Below, piece by piece: positions 26,069-35,134 of a stretch of 64,000 nt of DNA. The position numbers and the translations under genes are program-made. A model generated the notes under the pieces. It was not told where the DNA came from. It ran no database searches and saw only the letters and a program-made list of their open reading frames with translations. The DNA is taken from assembly GCA_944325515.1 (NCBI GenBank), contig CALVAO010000001.1, positions 124,001 through 188,000 on the forward strand, given 5' to 3'. The stretch is from Candidatus Gastranaerophilales bacterium (lineage in GTDB: Bacteria; Cyanobacteriota; Vampirovibrionia; Gastranaerophilales; Gastranaerophilaceae). Numbering within the stretch: the stretch's first letter is position 1; each line of letters begins with the position of its first letter.

Positions 26069-27196
26069 TTTATCTTGTTCTTCAATCAATTTTTTTACAA
26101 GTTCAAAGGTCTTAGGGTAGACTTTTGCAATTGTGAATTCACTTTTTGCGTGACCTGTTACCAAAAGGCAGTAAGCTTCTGCGACAAATTCATATACATT
26201 TTTTGCGCAATAACGTGTATTATCCATCTCCGGTGCATATTTATCAAATTTTTTCAAAGCCTCATGTATTTCCGCCATAGTTTTTAAATCATTATTTCCT
26301 GCATCAAATGAAGACTCTATCTCAAAAATTTCTGCATTATAAATATCCGTTTCCTCTGCAAATATTTCTTCTAACTCTTCATTAACAGGCATGTCATCAG
26401 TATAATAGCTGTGACCTGCTTCATGAGCTATACGCCTTTGCAGGATACGCACTTCCGAATTATCAGGTTCTATATAAATAGTTTTTTCAAATGGCAGCCA
26501 CTGCGCATCACCGCCATCTGGAGGAGTTTCAAATTTTATCCTTATACCCTGTTTTGCTATTCTGAATAATGCGGCTGGATTTGCACCGAACAGCACTTTT
26601 TTCATAGCTTCCGGTATATTGGATGTATCGATGGAAAACTGTTCTCCATTCTTTTTTATAAAAATTTTATCAGTATCAAGTTTTACTTCAAAATTAACAT
26701 TATTTATTTTCTGACTGTATTCAGAATCAGTAATAAATATTTTTCCTTCTTGTTTATAAAGTTTATCTGCAAAATCTGTATCTTCAATATTAAATTTATC
26801 CCAATTTTCCTGTGAATTTTCTTTATATAAAGCTTTAGTTATAACACTTTGTGTACCGTCTTTATGATATATTCTCTTTGCGATAGAACCGAAACCGCGG
26901 GCATAATTTGTCAAATATTCAAGTACATAATCTCCGTTATCCTGTAAGGTGACAGAATAATCTATTCCGGCTTTCATCCCGTTATTGTTTAAATACTCAA
27001 TTTCTGCCTTAATTTCGTCCGGCAGTAAGTCTGTATTTAATGAATCAGAATTTTTTGCATTTTCATCTGTAAACACAGATAAAATTTTATTATCAGAAAC
27101 TTGCTCTGTACTGAGTCTTGATTTACCACTCAAGTCAAGTTGTACAGGCGAACTAATCAAACAATCTTTTAAAAATTTATTAGAGCCGTGCTGCAT
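26060..27196 (-). CDS. Putative zincin metallopeptidase (HEAGH)
   Basis: 378 residues. The C-terminal part has RRIAHEAGHSYYTDD, an HExxH zinc motif near residue 250, a following EELEEIFAEETD, and VYEFVAEAYCLL near 340 that could supply a third ligand as in lethal-factor-like zincins. The N-terminal 200 residues have beta-rich YHKDGTQS and DNGDYVLEY segments. No signal peptide is seen. The family assignment is tentative. Confidence 0.6.
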   Translation of the reverse strand: MQHGSNKFLKDCLISSPVQLDLSGKSRLSTEQVSDNKILSVFTDENAKNSDSLNTDLLPDEIKAEIEYLNNNGMKAGIDYSVTLQDNGDYVLEYLTNYARGFGSIAKRIYHKDGTQSVITKALYKENSQENWDKFNIEDTDFADKLYKQEGKIFITDSEYSQKINNVNFEVKLDTDKIFIKKNGEQFSIDTSNIPEAMKKVLFGANPAALFRIAKQGIRIKFETPPDGGDAQWLPFEKTIYIEPDNSEVRILQRRIAHEAGHSYYTDDMPVNEELEEIFAEETDIYNAEIFEIESSFDAGNNDLKTMAEIHEALKKFDKYAPEMDNTRYCAKNVYEFVAEAYCLLVTGHAKSEFTIAKVYPKTFELVKKLIEEQDKLD

Positions 27197-27293
27197 AAAT
27201 AAACCTTTCTTTGTTTATATATAACGACATAATTAAAAAATACTTTAAGAAATATTTACAAATCTTTACAAAAATATATTGTAAAATTTACTT

Positions 27294-28055
27294 ATGCCAA
27301 GATTGAATAAATACATAGCGTCAACGGGAATTTGTTCCAGAAGAAAAGCGGATGAACTTATTACTGCAGGCAGAGTTAGGGTTAATGACAAAATAATTAA
27401 TGAACTCGGATTTTACGTGCGGGAAAAAGATCGTGTATATGTTGACAACAAACTTGTTAAACCTCAAAAGCTTGAGTATTACAAGTTTTATAAACCTGCA
27501 GGATACATAACAACAGCCGATGATGAAAAAGGCAGAAAAACTATTTATGACATAATTCCAGACGAGCTTCATCATTTGAAACCGGTTGGAAGGCTTGATA
27601 AAGATTCTACAGGGCTAATCATTTTAACAAATGACGGGGATTTTATTAATGAAATGACACACCCGTCTGTTAAAGTTCCAAAGGTATATCTTGTGACAAT
27701 AAACGGAAAATTCACTAAATCCGATGCCGAAAAAATGCAGAATGGCATTGAGATTGAAACCGATTCCGGCGAGAAAAAAACTGCATATGCAGAAACTCTG
27801 CCTTTGGAAATTACAAACAAAAATTCTAAAATACAGGTGGTATTGTATCAGGGAATAAACCGTCAAATCCGCAAAATGTTTGCCAGATTAGGTTACGAAG
27901 TAGAGCATCTTAAACGCATTCAGCACGCAACACTGACAATAGAAGGGCTGAAAAAAGGTGAGATTAAAGCTATAAAGCCCAAACAGGTTAAAGAATTGAA
28001 AACTTATATTGCAAAAATTAAGAGGAAATATGCTGAAAATAGCAATAACGGGTAA
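27294..28055 (+). CDS. RluB/RsuA-family pseudouridine synthase
   Basis: 253 residues. An S4 RNA-binding domain (RLNKYIASTGICSRRKADELI) precedes the catalytic domain with PVGRLDKDSTGLIILTNDG, where the Asp of RLD is the nucleophile, and NRQIRKMFARLGYEV. It is predicted to modify 23S or 16S rRNA. TAAAAT lies 6 nt before ATG with no ribosome site, so it may be leaderless. It overlaps coaE by 26 nt. Confidence 0.9.
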   Translation: MPRLNKYIASTGICSRRKADELITAGRVRVNDKIINELGFYVREKDRVYVDNKLVKPQKLEYYKFYKPAGYITTADDEKGRKTIYDIIPDELHHLKPVGRLDKDSTGLIILTNDGDFINEMTHPSVKVPKVYLVTINGKFTKSDAEKMQNGIEIETDSGEKKTAYAETLPLEITNKNSKIQVVLYQGINRQIRKMFARLGYEVEHLKRIQHATLTIEGLKKGEIKAIKPKQVKELKTYIAKIKRKYAENSNNG

Positions 28056-28551
28056 TATAGCCTCCGGAAAATCTGAAGTCGAAAAAATTCTTATCTCCAG
28101 TGGATATAAAGTTTTTGATACAGATATAATGGCACATGAGATTTTAGGTAATGTCGACCGGAAAAAACTGGGTGATGAAGTCTTCAGAAATCCGCAAAAG
28201 AAAAAAGAATTGGAAGAATACATTCATCCCAAAATAAAGGAAAAGATAAAAAAGATTTTCAACAGCAACCATGATATTGTTTTCATCTCTGTTCCTCTTC
28301 TATTTGAAACAGACTTTTATAAATTGTTTGATAAAGTCATACTTGTAGTCTGCGATGACAGGTTACGTCTTGAACGCCTTATGAAACGTAATAATTTTAC
28401 AGAAGAGGAAGCTTTAATCCGGATGAATGCGCAGCTCCCGCAGGAAGAAAAAATCAATAAATCCGACTACGTAATTTATAATAACACTACAAGAGAAGAT
28501 TTAGAAAAACGTGTTAATGATTTGATAAAAAACTCTTTTATTAATTTATAA
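28030..28551 (+). CDS. coaE: Dephospho-CoA kinase
   Basis: 173 residues, last step of CoA synthesis. The P-loop is ITGNIASGKSEV at 5-16, followed by VFDTDIMAHEIL and HPKIKEK, then VPLLFET. The ATG inside the end of the synthase gene, preceded by AGAGGAAAT, gives the canonical MLKIAITG start. It is slightly short for the family (about 190-200). Confidence 0.9.
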   Translation: MLKIAITGNIASGKSEVEKILISSGYKVFDTDIMAHEILGNVDRKKLGDEVFRNPQKKKELEEYIHPKIKEKIKKIFNSNHDIVFISVPLLFETDFYKLFDKVILVVCDDRLRLERLMKRNNFTEEEALIRMNAQLPQEEKINKSDYVIYNNTTREDLEKRVNDLIKNSFINL

Positions 28552-28872
28552 TTAAATTAAAAATGTACGGATATATTTATGCGCTAAAGAGAGTTCTCTA
28601 TTATCAAGTTTATCCAGCATAGCAATGATATCAGCCTTCAAGTCATCCGGTTCTTGAAGATAGTAAAATTCAAATAAATCTTTTGGTTCAACTTCCAGAG
28701 CTCTTGCCAGCCTGTCAATTAAATCTGCAGAAGGAAAGCTTTTGCCGCTCTCTATACAGCTTATGTGCTTGTCATCAACATTAACCATTTCTGCAAGCTG
28801 AGCCTGTGTATAATTATTTTTCTTGCGGTATTCTTTTATCTTTTTGCCAAATAAACTCTTTAACTCTGACAT
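28552..28872 (-). CDS. XRE-family transcriptional regulator
   Basis: 106 residues. A helix-turn-helix at 10-65 (KEYRKKNNYTQAQLAEMVNVDDKHISCIESG in the HTH core) is followed by a small helical tail (DDLKADIIAMLDKL). The same architecture appears in the 54664 regulator. It is divergent from the GT9 gene, with an inverted repeat between them, so autoregulation is likely. Confidence 0.88.
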   Translation of the reverse strand: MSELKSLFGKKIKEYRKKNNYTQAQLAEMVNVDDKHISCIESGKSFPSADLIDRLARALEVEPKDLFEFYYLQEPDDLKADIIAMLDKLDNRELSLAHKYIRTFLI

Positions 28873-28948
28873 TTGCTACCTCTTCAACAATTGTAAGCGT
28901 AATAACAAATATTCAAAATGGTGTATTAAGTAAATTATTGACATGATT

Positions 28949-28984
28949 TTACCTATATGATAACTTTTATATTGTTATAGGTAA
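28949..28984. promoter_or_regulatory. Inverted-repeat operator between XRE and GT9 genes
   Basis: Perfect 9-bp arms TTACCTATA (28949-28957) and TATAGGTAA (28976-28984), with inner arms ATAAC and GTTAT. A further half-like TTTACCTG lies near 29000. A TTGACA is at 28939. Likely bound by the XRE protein. Confidence 0.5.
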
Positions 28985-29020
28985 TTTATTGTTTTATATT
29001 TACCTGTTTTACGGAAAACT

Positions 29021-29956
29021 ATGAAGAAGAAAATCTTTGTTATTATTGCAAATGCATATATGGGCGATATTCTTTTGTTGAATTCGCTGGTTCAGAATAT
29101 AAAGAATTTATTTGAAAACGCTTTTGTAGTAATTCTCACTGACAAAAAAAATGAAGACGCAGCCCGCTGGCAAAAAGGGGTTGATGACGTTGTTATCTGG
29201 GACAGAGGCGGCGAACATAAAAGTCTAGGAGGAACAATAAGGTTTGTTCTTAATTTTCCTTACAAAGATATTTTCGCTGCTTTTCCTTTATACAGTTCTG
29301 ATAGAATGATATTATTATCAGTGATGCTTAGAGCCAGATATATTTTATTTTATAAAAAGGGTAATATCTTTGATATTTTTCAAAAAACTAAGTACCGTAT
29401 AATACAGGAGGATGTATCTGTGCAAGAAGCGGATGCACTGCTGCTTAGAGGAATTACAAAAAAGCCTCTCCAGAATTTTCCTATCAAATATATCACACCT
29501 GTGAATGAAAAGTTTAAATTTAATAAAGACAGTATTGCAATTTGTGCAGTGACTTCTAAAGAAGAAAAAGATATACCGCTTGAAACCGTAGAAAGTCTTA
29601 TAAAAACATTTCACTCAAAGCAGATAATATTTGTCGGCTGCGGCAAAAAAGCAGAGAATATGGGAAGAGAAATTGATTTAAAAAACTATCCTAATTTTAT
29701 AAATCTTATTAATAAAACTTCTGTTACTGAGCTTGCAGATATATTAAAAAACGTATCGGGGCTAATTTCTGCTGATACAGGGACTATGCATCTTGCCTGT
29801 GCCGTAGGCTGTCCTGTAGTTGGAATTTTTTATAAAAACAATACAAGAGGCTACAAGCCGGATATGAAATTGTACAAAGCTGTAATAATAGACCAAAATC
29901 AATCTCCGTCTAATATTGCTCAGCAATTTTCAGACCTTCTGGCTAATACTTATTAG
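29021..29956 (+). CDS. Glycosyltransferase family 9 (heptosyltransferase-like)
   Basis: 311 residues, GT-B fold. The start IFVIIANAYMGDILLLNSLV and the C-terminal SGLISADTGTMHLACAVGCPVVGIF are typical of ADP-heptose:LPS heptosyltransferases. It points to lipopolysaccharide or glycan synthesis. The genes on either side are an XRE regulator and an MFS transporter, which overlaps it tail to tail by 14 bp. Confidence 0.85.
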   Translation: MKKKIFVIIANAYMGDILLLNSLVQNIKNLFENAFVVILTDKKNEDAARWQKGVDDVVIWDRGGEHKSLGGTIRFVLNFPYKDIFAAFPLYSSDRMILLSVMLRARYILFYKKGNIFDIFQKTKYRIIQEDVSVQEADALLLRGITKKPLQNFPIKYITPVNEKFKFNKDSIAICAVTSKEEKDIPLETVESLIKTFHSKQIIFVGCGKKAENMGREIDLKNYPNFINLINKTSVTELADILKNVSGLISADTGTMHLACAVGCPVVGIFYKNNTRGYKPDMKLYKAVIIDQNQSPSNIAQQFSDLLANTY

Positions 29957-31181
29957 ATAACTTCATAGCCTTGTACATCTCAAAGACACTCAAGAGGAAG
30001 AATGTTCCGAATACCGCTAAATACGAAAGGTTGGAATAAACCATTACATTTCCGTATTTTACCGGTTCAAACAGGTTTAATAAAAATCCGCTTAGTGTTC
30101 CTAAAATACCAACCATAGTAAAGAAACAAAAATTCATAATGCTTACAGCAGTGCCGGAAACCATTTTTCTGTTAGTTAAGTGCAAAACAGGTACCAGTAT
30201 AGAGGTTAAGCTTGCGTTTGCGGCGAGTATGCAGAATAATAGTGCAATAAGCTTTGTTCTTATACAAAATCCCAGACAGATACAAATACATAAAAGAGTA
30301 GAAAAAGTTACTATAGAAGCATATTTTAAATAAATTACCCTGTGATTATGGCATAATTTACAGACAGATGCATTTACAATATTGAAAACAGCCGCAATAA
30401 CAGCCATAATAGATAATACCATTGCGGAATCTGCGCTTTGCATTAGACAAAAGTCTTCAAGAAATTTTTTCCCGATTATGGACTGTATAACATACGATAT
30501 TCCAAAGTTACAGCATGCAAAGCTAAATAAATTACGGTTGTGCTTTTTATGTAGAACAAGTCTAAATGGAAGCAGACGCATTTTTACATTCTTATTAACA
30601 GGCGGAACTGTAACCTGTTTTGTTAAAACAAAAAATATAAATGCAGCCAGAGCAATAACACCGGAAAGTATAAATAGAATTTCTCTCCACGACATATATT
30701 TCATAGCAAATACAAACGGTGCATTTGCTGCAATACCTCCTGCATATCCGATAAAAAGCATTATAGAAATTGCAATTCCAAAATCCTTATCCGGAACAAT
30801 TGCTTTAATTTCTCTTATTAAGCTCAAATAAAACATACTGGCGCCTAATCCTACTAATGCTCTAGAAAAGTACATTAGTATTAAATTAGAAGAGATAGGA
30901 AACAATAGAGTTCCAAGAGCCAGAATTACGGCTCCGGCTAAAATTACTCTAAGTCCTCCAAACCTCTCGACCATCACTCCTATAACAAGCTGATTAAATG
31001 CGTAGATATACATAAATATAGCGCCAAAAGCGGTTATATAAGGCGCACTCAGCTTTAATTCTTCCTGCAGAATGTCAAACACCGCTCCAGGGATGGCAAT
31101 TCTATGAAAGTTTGCGAAGAAGTAAAATAAACTTCCTATTAGAATTAATAATAATGGTACCAGGGTTTTCTTGTCTTTCAT
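29943..31181 (-). CDS. Major facilitator superfamily transporter
   Basis: 412 residues with about twelve membrane helices. The loop between helices 2 and 3 reads VMVERFGGLRVILAGAV, close to the MFS motif A. The substrate cannot be told; the FYFFANFHRIAIPGAVFDIL opening resembles nitrate or oligosaccharide-type permeases only weakly. Confidence 0.82.
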   Translation of the reverse strand: MKDKKTLVPLLLILIGSLFYFFANFHRIAIPGAVFDILQEELKLSAPYITAFGAIFMYIYAFNQLVIGVMVERFGGLRVILAGAVILALGTLLFPISSNLILMYFSRALVGLGASMFYLSLIREIKAIVPDKDFGIAISIMLFIGYAGGIAANAPFVFAMKYMSWREILFILSGVIALAAFIFFVLTKQVTVPPVNKNVKMRLLPFRLVLHKKHNRNLFSFACCNFGISYVIQSIIGKKFLEDFCLMQSADSAMVLSIMAVIAAVFNIVNASVCKLCHNHRVIYLKYASIVTFSTLLCICICLGFCIRTKLIALLFCILAANASLTSILVPVLHLTNRKMVSGTAVSIMNFCFFTMVGILGTLSGFLLNLFEPVKYGNVMVYSNLSYLAVFGTFFLLSVFEMYKAMKLSNKY

Positions 31182-31508
31182 ACTCTTGTTAGAGTACAGC
31201 TAACAGACAAGTGTGTCAACGACTGCTTTTATAAAAATACTATTATTTGTTGCGTATTGCTTTGTGAAGCTAAATTTTACCCCGTTAGTCTTGACTTTAA
31301 TCTTGTCGATACAGAGCTATAATACAATTATGGAAAAATATCTATGTGCGTAGCGCAAAAAAAAAGGAATTCTTTACAGAATTCCCATGGTTGTTTTTCT
31401 TTTTTTCGTGTTAAATTACTCTTTCTCTTTTTTTTCCTCGCTTTTTTTCGTGTTTATTCTAAATCCCCTCCGGTAAATAAAATTAATTATTTACCTGCCT
31501 TTCTCACG
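31182..31508. other. 327-bp intergenic region without a credible gene
   Basis: It holds a TTGACT and a TATAAT on the plus strand (spaced 21 bp, too far for a standard promoter), a minus-strand terminator at 31366-31385, and an A-rich minus-strand stretch with AACACGAAAAAAAG present twice. A GGAGGGG on the minus strand is followed only by an ATA codon, so no gene is called. Confidence 0.5.
31366..31385 (-). terminator. Terminator of the RHH gene
   Basis: On the minus strand GGAATTCT-GTAA-AGAATTCC is followed by nine T residues. Confidence 0.75.
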
Positions 31509-31697
31509 TTAGTCCAGTAGCGCCTCTAAAATTTTAGCATTTTTATCTGCTAAAGTATTCTGTCTGACTTTAGACCGTGTAATGTAGCTTCTCAAAGCTT
31601 CTCTAATCAATTCTGAACGAGATCTGCTTTCATTTTCTGCAACTTCATCAATTTTGCCTAAAAAACTTTCCGGCATTGAAATCAAAACTCTTGCCAT
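31509..31697 (-). CDS. Ribbon-helix-helix (CopG/Arc) DNA-binding protein
   Basis: 62 residues with the RHH pattern: strand RVLISMPESFLGKID, then SRSRSELIREALRSYI. It is probably a dimeric repressor or an antitoxin. No toxin is adjacent; the neighbours are a PurD-like gene and an MFS gene. AAAAGGAG precedes the ATG and a GCAATT-type promoter block lies 43 nt upstream. Confidence 0.85.
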   Translation of the reverse strand: MARVLISMPESFLGKIDEVAENESRSRSELIREALRSYITRSKVRQNTLADKNAKILEALLD

Positions 31698-31739
31698 GAT
31701 GTACTCCTTTTATACTCTGTATATTTATTTATTACTCGT

Positions 31740-31773
31740 ATATATATAAAGTATTTTATTTATAAAAAATTGC
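31740..31773 (-). promoter_or_regulatory. Promoter-like block, GCAATT-N14-TACTTTATATATA
   Basis: On the minus strand GCAATT (31773-31768) is followed after 14 bp by TACTTTATATATATAC. It matches the 20421 and 59301 copies almost exactly. Confidence 0.55.
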
Positions 31774-31806
31774 CTTTTTTGTTATTAAATATTAAGATTT
31801 GTAAAG

Positions 31807-33045
31807 TTAAATATTAACTTTGCAAATATCTTTTCTGTAAGACATCCCTTTAAAATCAAGTTCTTCAACTTCGTTATAAACTTTTTTGACAGCACCGGTA
31901 ACAGTAGAAGCAGATGTTGTAAGTGTAATTAAAGCTCCGTGTGAAGCTTCCAGCTCAAGATATTTATTCTTTTTAACAGACGGATAAAAGGATACAAGCG
32001 TGCTGCTGTCCAAATTTTCCAGCCCGCAGATTGAATTTTGTATATTTTCTCTGGTTTTGCAGGTAACAACTACTGAAGCCGCATATTTATTAAACAGATT
32101 TATTGCGTCTTTTTCATCACTGAATGAACCTATGATACAGGATTCAAACAAATCATATAAATCTTCATTAAGCACTTCAAGCACAGCTGCAGCGTCGCAA
32201 TCCTGCATAAAGGACTGCCAGCCTAAAACAAAAATCCTGCCGTCATCTGTTAGCAGACCATTAACACCCAGAATACCCAAATATGGATTTCCACCAATTT
32301 CGAGATAATCCAGTGTCGGATAAATAACATTGTCCATAAGATAATATACATTCTCCAGACTCAGTTTGTAGTTAGGCGCACAAGCCCCCATTCCATCCGT
32401 CAACTGTCCTCCGTCACCTTCCAGAGCGTGCTTATAGGATATTGAAGAGCCTATAGGGAGTGCTTTATAACCATCCGTTATGGTATAAAAAGAAAACGGG
32501 GTGCCATAAATATAATCTTCTATTATAATGCGTTTTCCTTTTTCAATGAAACTTAAGTCTAAAAGTTTTTTAGCTGTTTGATATGAAGTGAATACCGCGG
32601 CGCTTTTACTGTCATTAGTCTTTAATACAAAAGGATTTTTAAGATTTTTAATATAGTCGAGCACCATATTTTGTTTTTCAAAAATTCCGAATTTAGGAGT
32701 CGGTATTCTCAATTTATAAAGAACTTTTTTTGCATAAGCCTTATCAAAAATCAGATTTACAGCTTCTTTGCAGGGGGCAAATACTTGCTGATTATTATTG
32801 TTAAAAGTTGAAACAATATCAGAGGCAAGGGCTTTAGCAGATATAGGAACAGTTAAATCTATTCCGTTTTCCACAACAAATTCCAGCAGTTCAGATACGT
32901 TATCCTCTCTGATATCCAGACAGTGCGCAAATTCTTTAAGTGTATCACTTGCGGGAGTAATAAACACATCATGCTTTTCTGATAATTTCTTTGCAAGTGC
33001 ATATTCTTTAGCACCATTTCCAATAATTAAAATTTTCTTTTGCAT
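31807..33045 (-). CDS. PurD-like ATP-grasp protein, diverged
   Basis: 412 residues from the ATG giving MQKKILIIGNGAKEYALAKKL. Architecture follows phosphoribosylamine-glycine ligase: Rossmann-like N domain, ATP-grasp (FVLKTND, IIEDYIYGTPFSFYTITDG), GMGACAPNY and a C-terminal domain. Key PurD motifs are altered: GREHAL reads AKEYAL, GPNTGGMGA reads GQLTDGMGA, and the RFGDPETQ metal site is replaced. TATAAT lies 6 nt before this ATG (leaderless), while a longer frame from 33081 overlaps the upstream gene. It may be a true GAR synthetase or a repurposed paralogue. Confidence 0.7.
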   Translation of the reverse strand: MQKKILIIGNGAKEYALAKKLSEKHDVFITPASDTLKEFAHCLDIREDNVSELLEFVVENGIDLTVPISAKALASDIVSTFNNNNQQVFAPCKEAVNLIFDKAYAKKVLYKLRIPTPKFGIFEKQNMVLDYIKNLKNPFVLKTNDSKSAAVFTSYQTAKKLLDLSFIEKGKRIIIEDYIYGTPFSFYTITDGYKALPIGSSISYKHALEGDGGQLTDGMGACAPNYKLSLENVYYLMDNVIYPTLDYLEIGGNPYLGILGVNGLLTDDGRIFVLGWQSFMQDCDAAAVLEVLNEDLYDLFESCIIGSFSDEKDAINLFNKYAASVVVTCKTRENIQNSICGLENLDSSTLVSFYPSVKKNKYLELEASHGALITLTTSASTVTGAVKKVYNEVEELDFKGMSYRKDICKVNI

Positions 33046-33074
33046 AAAAGCATTATAGCACAGAAAAGACTCCT

Positions 33075-33743
33075 CTAGCATTCATATTGTACTATCTTTT
33101 TATATTTTTCGGAAAATTTTTCAGAAATATTTAATGCTTTTTCCTCTGGACTAGATTTAAACAAGGCTTTTAAAATTTGCCATGTATAATTAGCGCGGCT
33201 GTATGTTCCCGTTTCAAGCATATTATCTACAATCATATCAATATCAGCATTTCCGACTTTCTTTATGATATTTGCAGGAATAACTTTTTGATAAATATAC
33301 TCTATTGGTTTTTTATTTCGTGTATAATGTTTTTGATTTAATGCCGTATCTCCATTTTTTATGTGTGTATCAGGCATTTCATCTTCTAATTCAACCCTGC
33401 ACCTTAAATTATTTGTGTCCAGATTTTTTGTCGGAATTCTCAATATAACTATTTTAGGATTTCTGTATGCACATCTTGAAAATAGCGCCATTGATAATGA
33501 TACCAAAGAGTCAGATACTGAAAACCAGGTATTGCACCAAAACTTTAAAAAATTTTTGAGGTCGAAGAGAAATACTCCGTTCAAGTTAGATTCCAAATAT
33601 GCATCGTGAGATGTCTTAATAACGCCATCCTTCATTATGGAATTGTAATTCTTCTCATTTGTAACATGGTACAAATAACGGGGAATTTTTTTCCCTTTTG
33701 ATGTAATAAAATTCTTTTCAGAGGTATAGTTATAAACTTGCAT
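33075..33743 (-). CDS. Possible ADP-ribosyltransferase-fold protein
   Basis: 222 residues, no firm family. IPRYLYHVTNEKNYNSIMKDGVI followed by GVFLFDLKNF resembles the His-containing first strand and the following segment of ART-fold proteins such as DarT, Tpt1 and related enzymes. PIEYIYQKVIPANIIKKV is like the usual closing strand. A catalytic Glu in the third motif is not obvious. The stop overlaps the alternative start of the PurD-like gene. The assignment is inference from short similarities. Confidence 0.4.
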   Translation of the reverse strand: MQVYNYTSEKNFITSKGKKIPRYLYHVTNEKNYNSIMKDGVIKTSHDAYLESNLNGVFLFDLKNFLKFWCNTWFSVSDSLVSLSMALFSRCAYRNPKIVILRIPTKNLDTNNLRCRVELEDEMPDTHIKNGDTALNQKHYTRNKKPIEYIYQKVIPANIIKKVGNADIDMIVDNMLETGTYSRANYTWQILKALFKSSPEEKALNISEKFSEKYKKIVQYEC

Positions 33744-33808
33744 TACATTACCCTACAAAACTTTTAGATTAAAACCCGCTAAAATTTTTTTTTGCCAATC
33801 GCTAAAAA

Positions 33809-33837
33809 GCGGACACAAACTAAAAGTTTGTGTCCGC
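33809..33837 (-). terminator. Terminator of fba
   Basis: A 13-bp perfect stem (GCGGACACAAACT and complement) with an AAA loop lies 115 nt after fba; on the minus strand it is followed by TTTTTAG. Confidence 0.75.
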
Positions 33838-33951
33838 CAAATTACTTATCACCTGTAGTCACACCATTGAGGCGACCCCGGAGTTTCTATACCAGCCGGT
33901 AATTATCACTTAAAAGCCGACCGATATATTTACCCCTACATTTACCTCTCC

Positions 33952-34911
33952 CTAGTCGTCAGCGTGACCTGCTGTTCCGAGAACGTCGCGCATTTTGTGC
34001 ATAACCATTTCTTTAACAGCTGTTCTGCCTGGTCCCATGTATTCACGCGGGTCAAATTTTTCAGGGTGTTCAATGAAGAATTCTCTGATTGTAGCTGTCA
34101 TTGCTAATCTTAAGTCTGTGTCGATGTTAATTTTAGCAACACCGTGCTTAGAAGCATAGTTAAGCATTTCTTCCGGAACACCTTGAGCATCAGGCAATTT
34201 ACCACCAAATTGGTTACATTTAGCAACAAATTCTTTCGGAACTGATGAAGAACCGTGAAGAACCAGCGGATAATCAAAGCCAACGATTTCGTTTACAGCT
34301 TTTTTGATTTCAGCAAGTCTTTCAAAGTCTAATTTTGCTTCGCCTTTGAATTTGTATGCACCGTGTGAAGTTCCGATAGCAACAGCTAAAGAATCACAGC
34401 CAGTTTCTTTAACGAATCTTGCAGCTTCTGCAGGGTCTGTATAAGTTGAATCTTTAGCGTGAACTTTAACATCATCTTCAACACCGGCTAATTTACCTAA
34501 TTCAGCTTCTACTGAAACTCCGCGCGGATGAGCATAATCAACAACCAGTTTAGTTAACTTAATATTTTCTTCTAACGGGAATCTGCTGCCGTCAATCATA
34601 ACAGAAGAGAAACCACCATCAATACAAGCTTTGCAAATTTCAAAATCTGCACCGTGGTCTAAGTGTAAAGCTATAGGTACAGTAGTTGTAGCAAGAGCAG
34701 CTTCAACCAATTTGATTAAATAAGTTTGGTTAGCATATTTTCTTGCACCTGCTGAAACTTGAAGAATGATTGGTGATCTTGTTTCTTCAGCAGCTTCTGC
34801 AATAGCTTGAAGTATTTCCATGTTGTTAACGTTGTAAGCACCGATAGCATAACCGCCAGCCAATGCTTTTTTGAACATTTCGCCTGTTCCGACTAATCTT
34901 CTTTCACTCAT
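33952..34911 (-). CDS. fba: Class II fructose-bisphosphate aldolase
   Basis: 319 residues from the ATG after AAGGAG. Features: AYNVNNMEILQAI, zinc ligand region IALHLDHGADFE, MIDGSRFPLEENI, VEAELGKLAG and AIGTSHGAYKF, VLHGSSSVP, KINIDTDLRLA. It serves glycolysis and gluconeogenesis. Single-gene unit; an upstream start would add 12 unlikely residues. Confidence 0.95.
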   Translation of the reverse strand: MSERRLVGTGEMFKKALAGGYAIGAYNVNNMEILQAIAEAAEETRSPIILQVSAGARKYANQTYLIKLVEAALATTTVPIALHLDHGADFEICKACIDGGFSSVMIDGSRFPLEENIKLTKLVVDYAHPRGVSVEAELGKLAGVEDDVKVHAKDSTYTDPAEAARFVKETGCDSLAVAIGTSHGAYKFKGEAKLDFERLAEIKKAVNEIVGFDYPLVLHGSSSVPKEFVAKCNQFGGKLPDAQGVPEEMLNYASKHGVAKINIDTDLRLAMTATIREFFIEHPEKFDPREYMGPGRTAVKEMVMHKMRDVLGTAGHADD

Positions 34912-35059
34912 TTGAGTTCTCCTTCTTTCTTTTTCGATAGAGGTCAAAACCTCTTTACATGCAATAAGTACTACAAAAGGGGCAAAATGTAAAGAGGGAT
35001 TATTAGTATAAAAGGCAAAAAATATTTATATTTAAATACCCTGAACAGCATAAGGCAAA

Positions 35060-35084
35060 CCCCCGATGCGCACAACACCGAGGG
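35060..35084 (-). terminator. Terminator of flagellin 2
   Basis: On the minus strand CCCTCGGTG pairs with CATCGGGGG (two G-U pairs) around a 7-nt loop and is followed by TTTGCC, 51 nt after the flagellin stop. Confidence 0.6.
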
Positions 35085-35134
35085 TCATTGAAAGGACCTT
35101 TATTATCTCTATTATTATTTGCTTAATTAATTTA

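Noticed and set aside
31291-31360. Tiny plus-strand gene (MEKYLCA) with TTGACT/TATAAT
   Set aside because: The spacing is 21 bp, there is no ribosome site, and the downstream hairpin fits better as the minus-strand RHH terminator.
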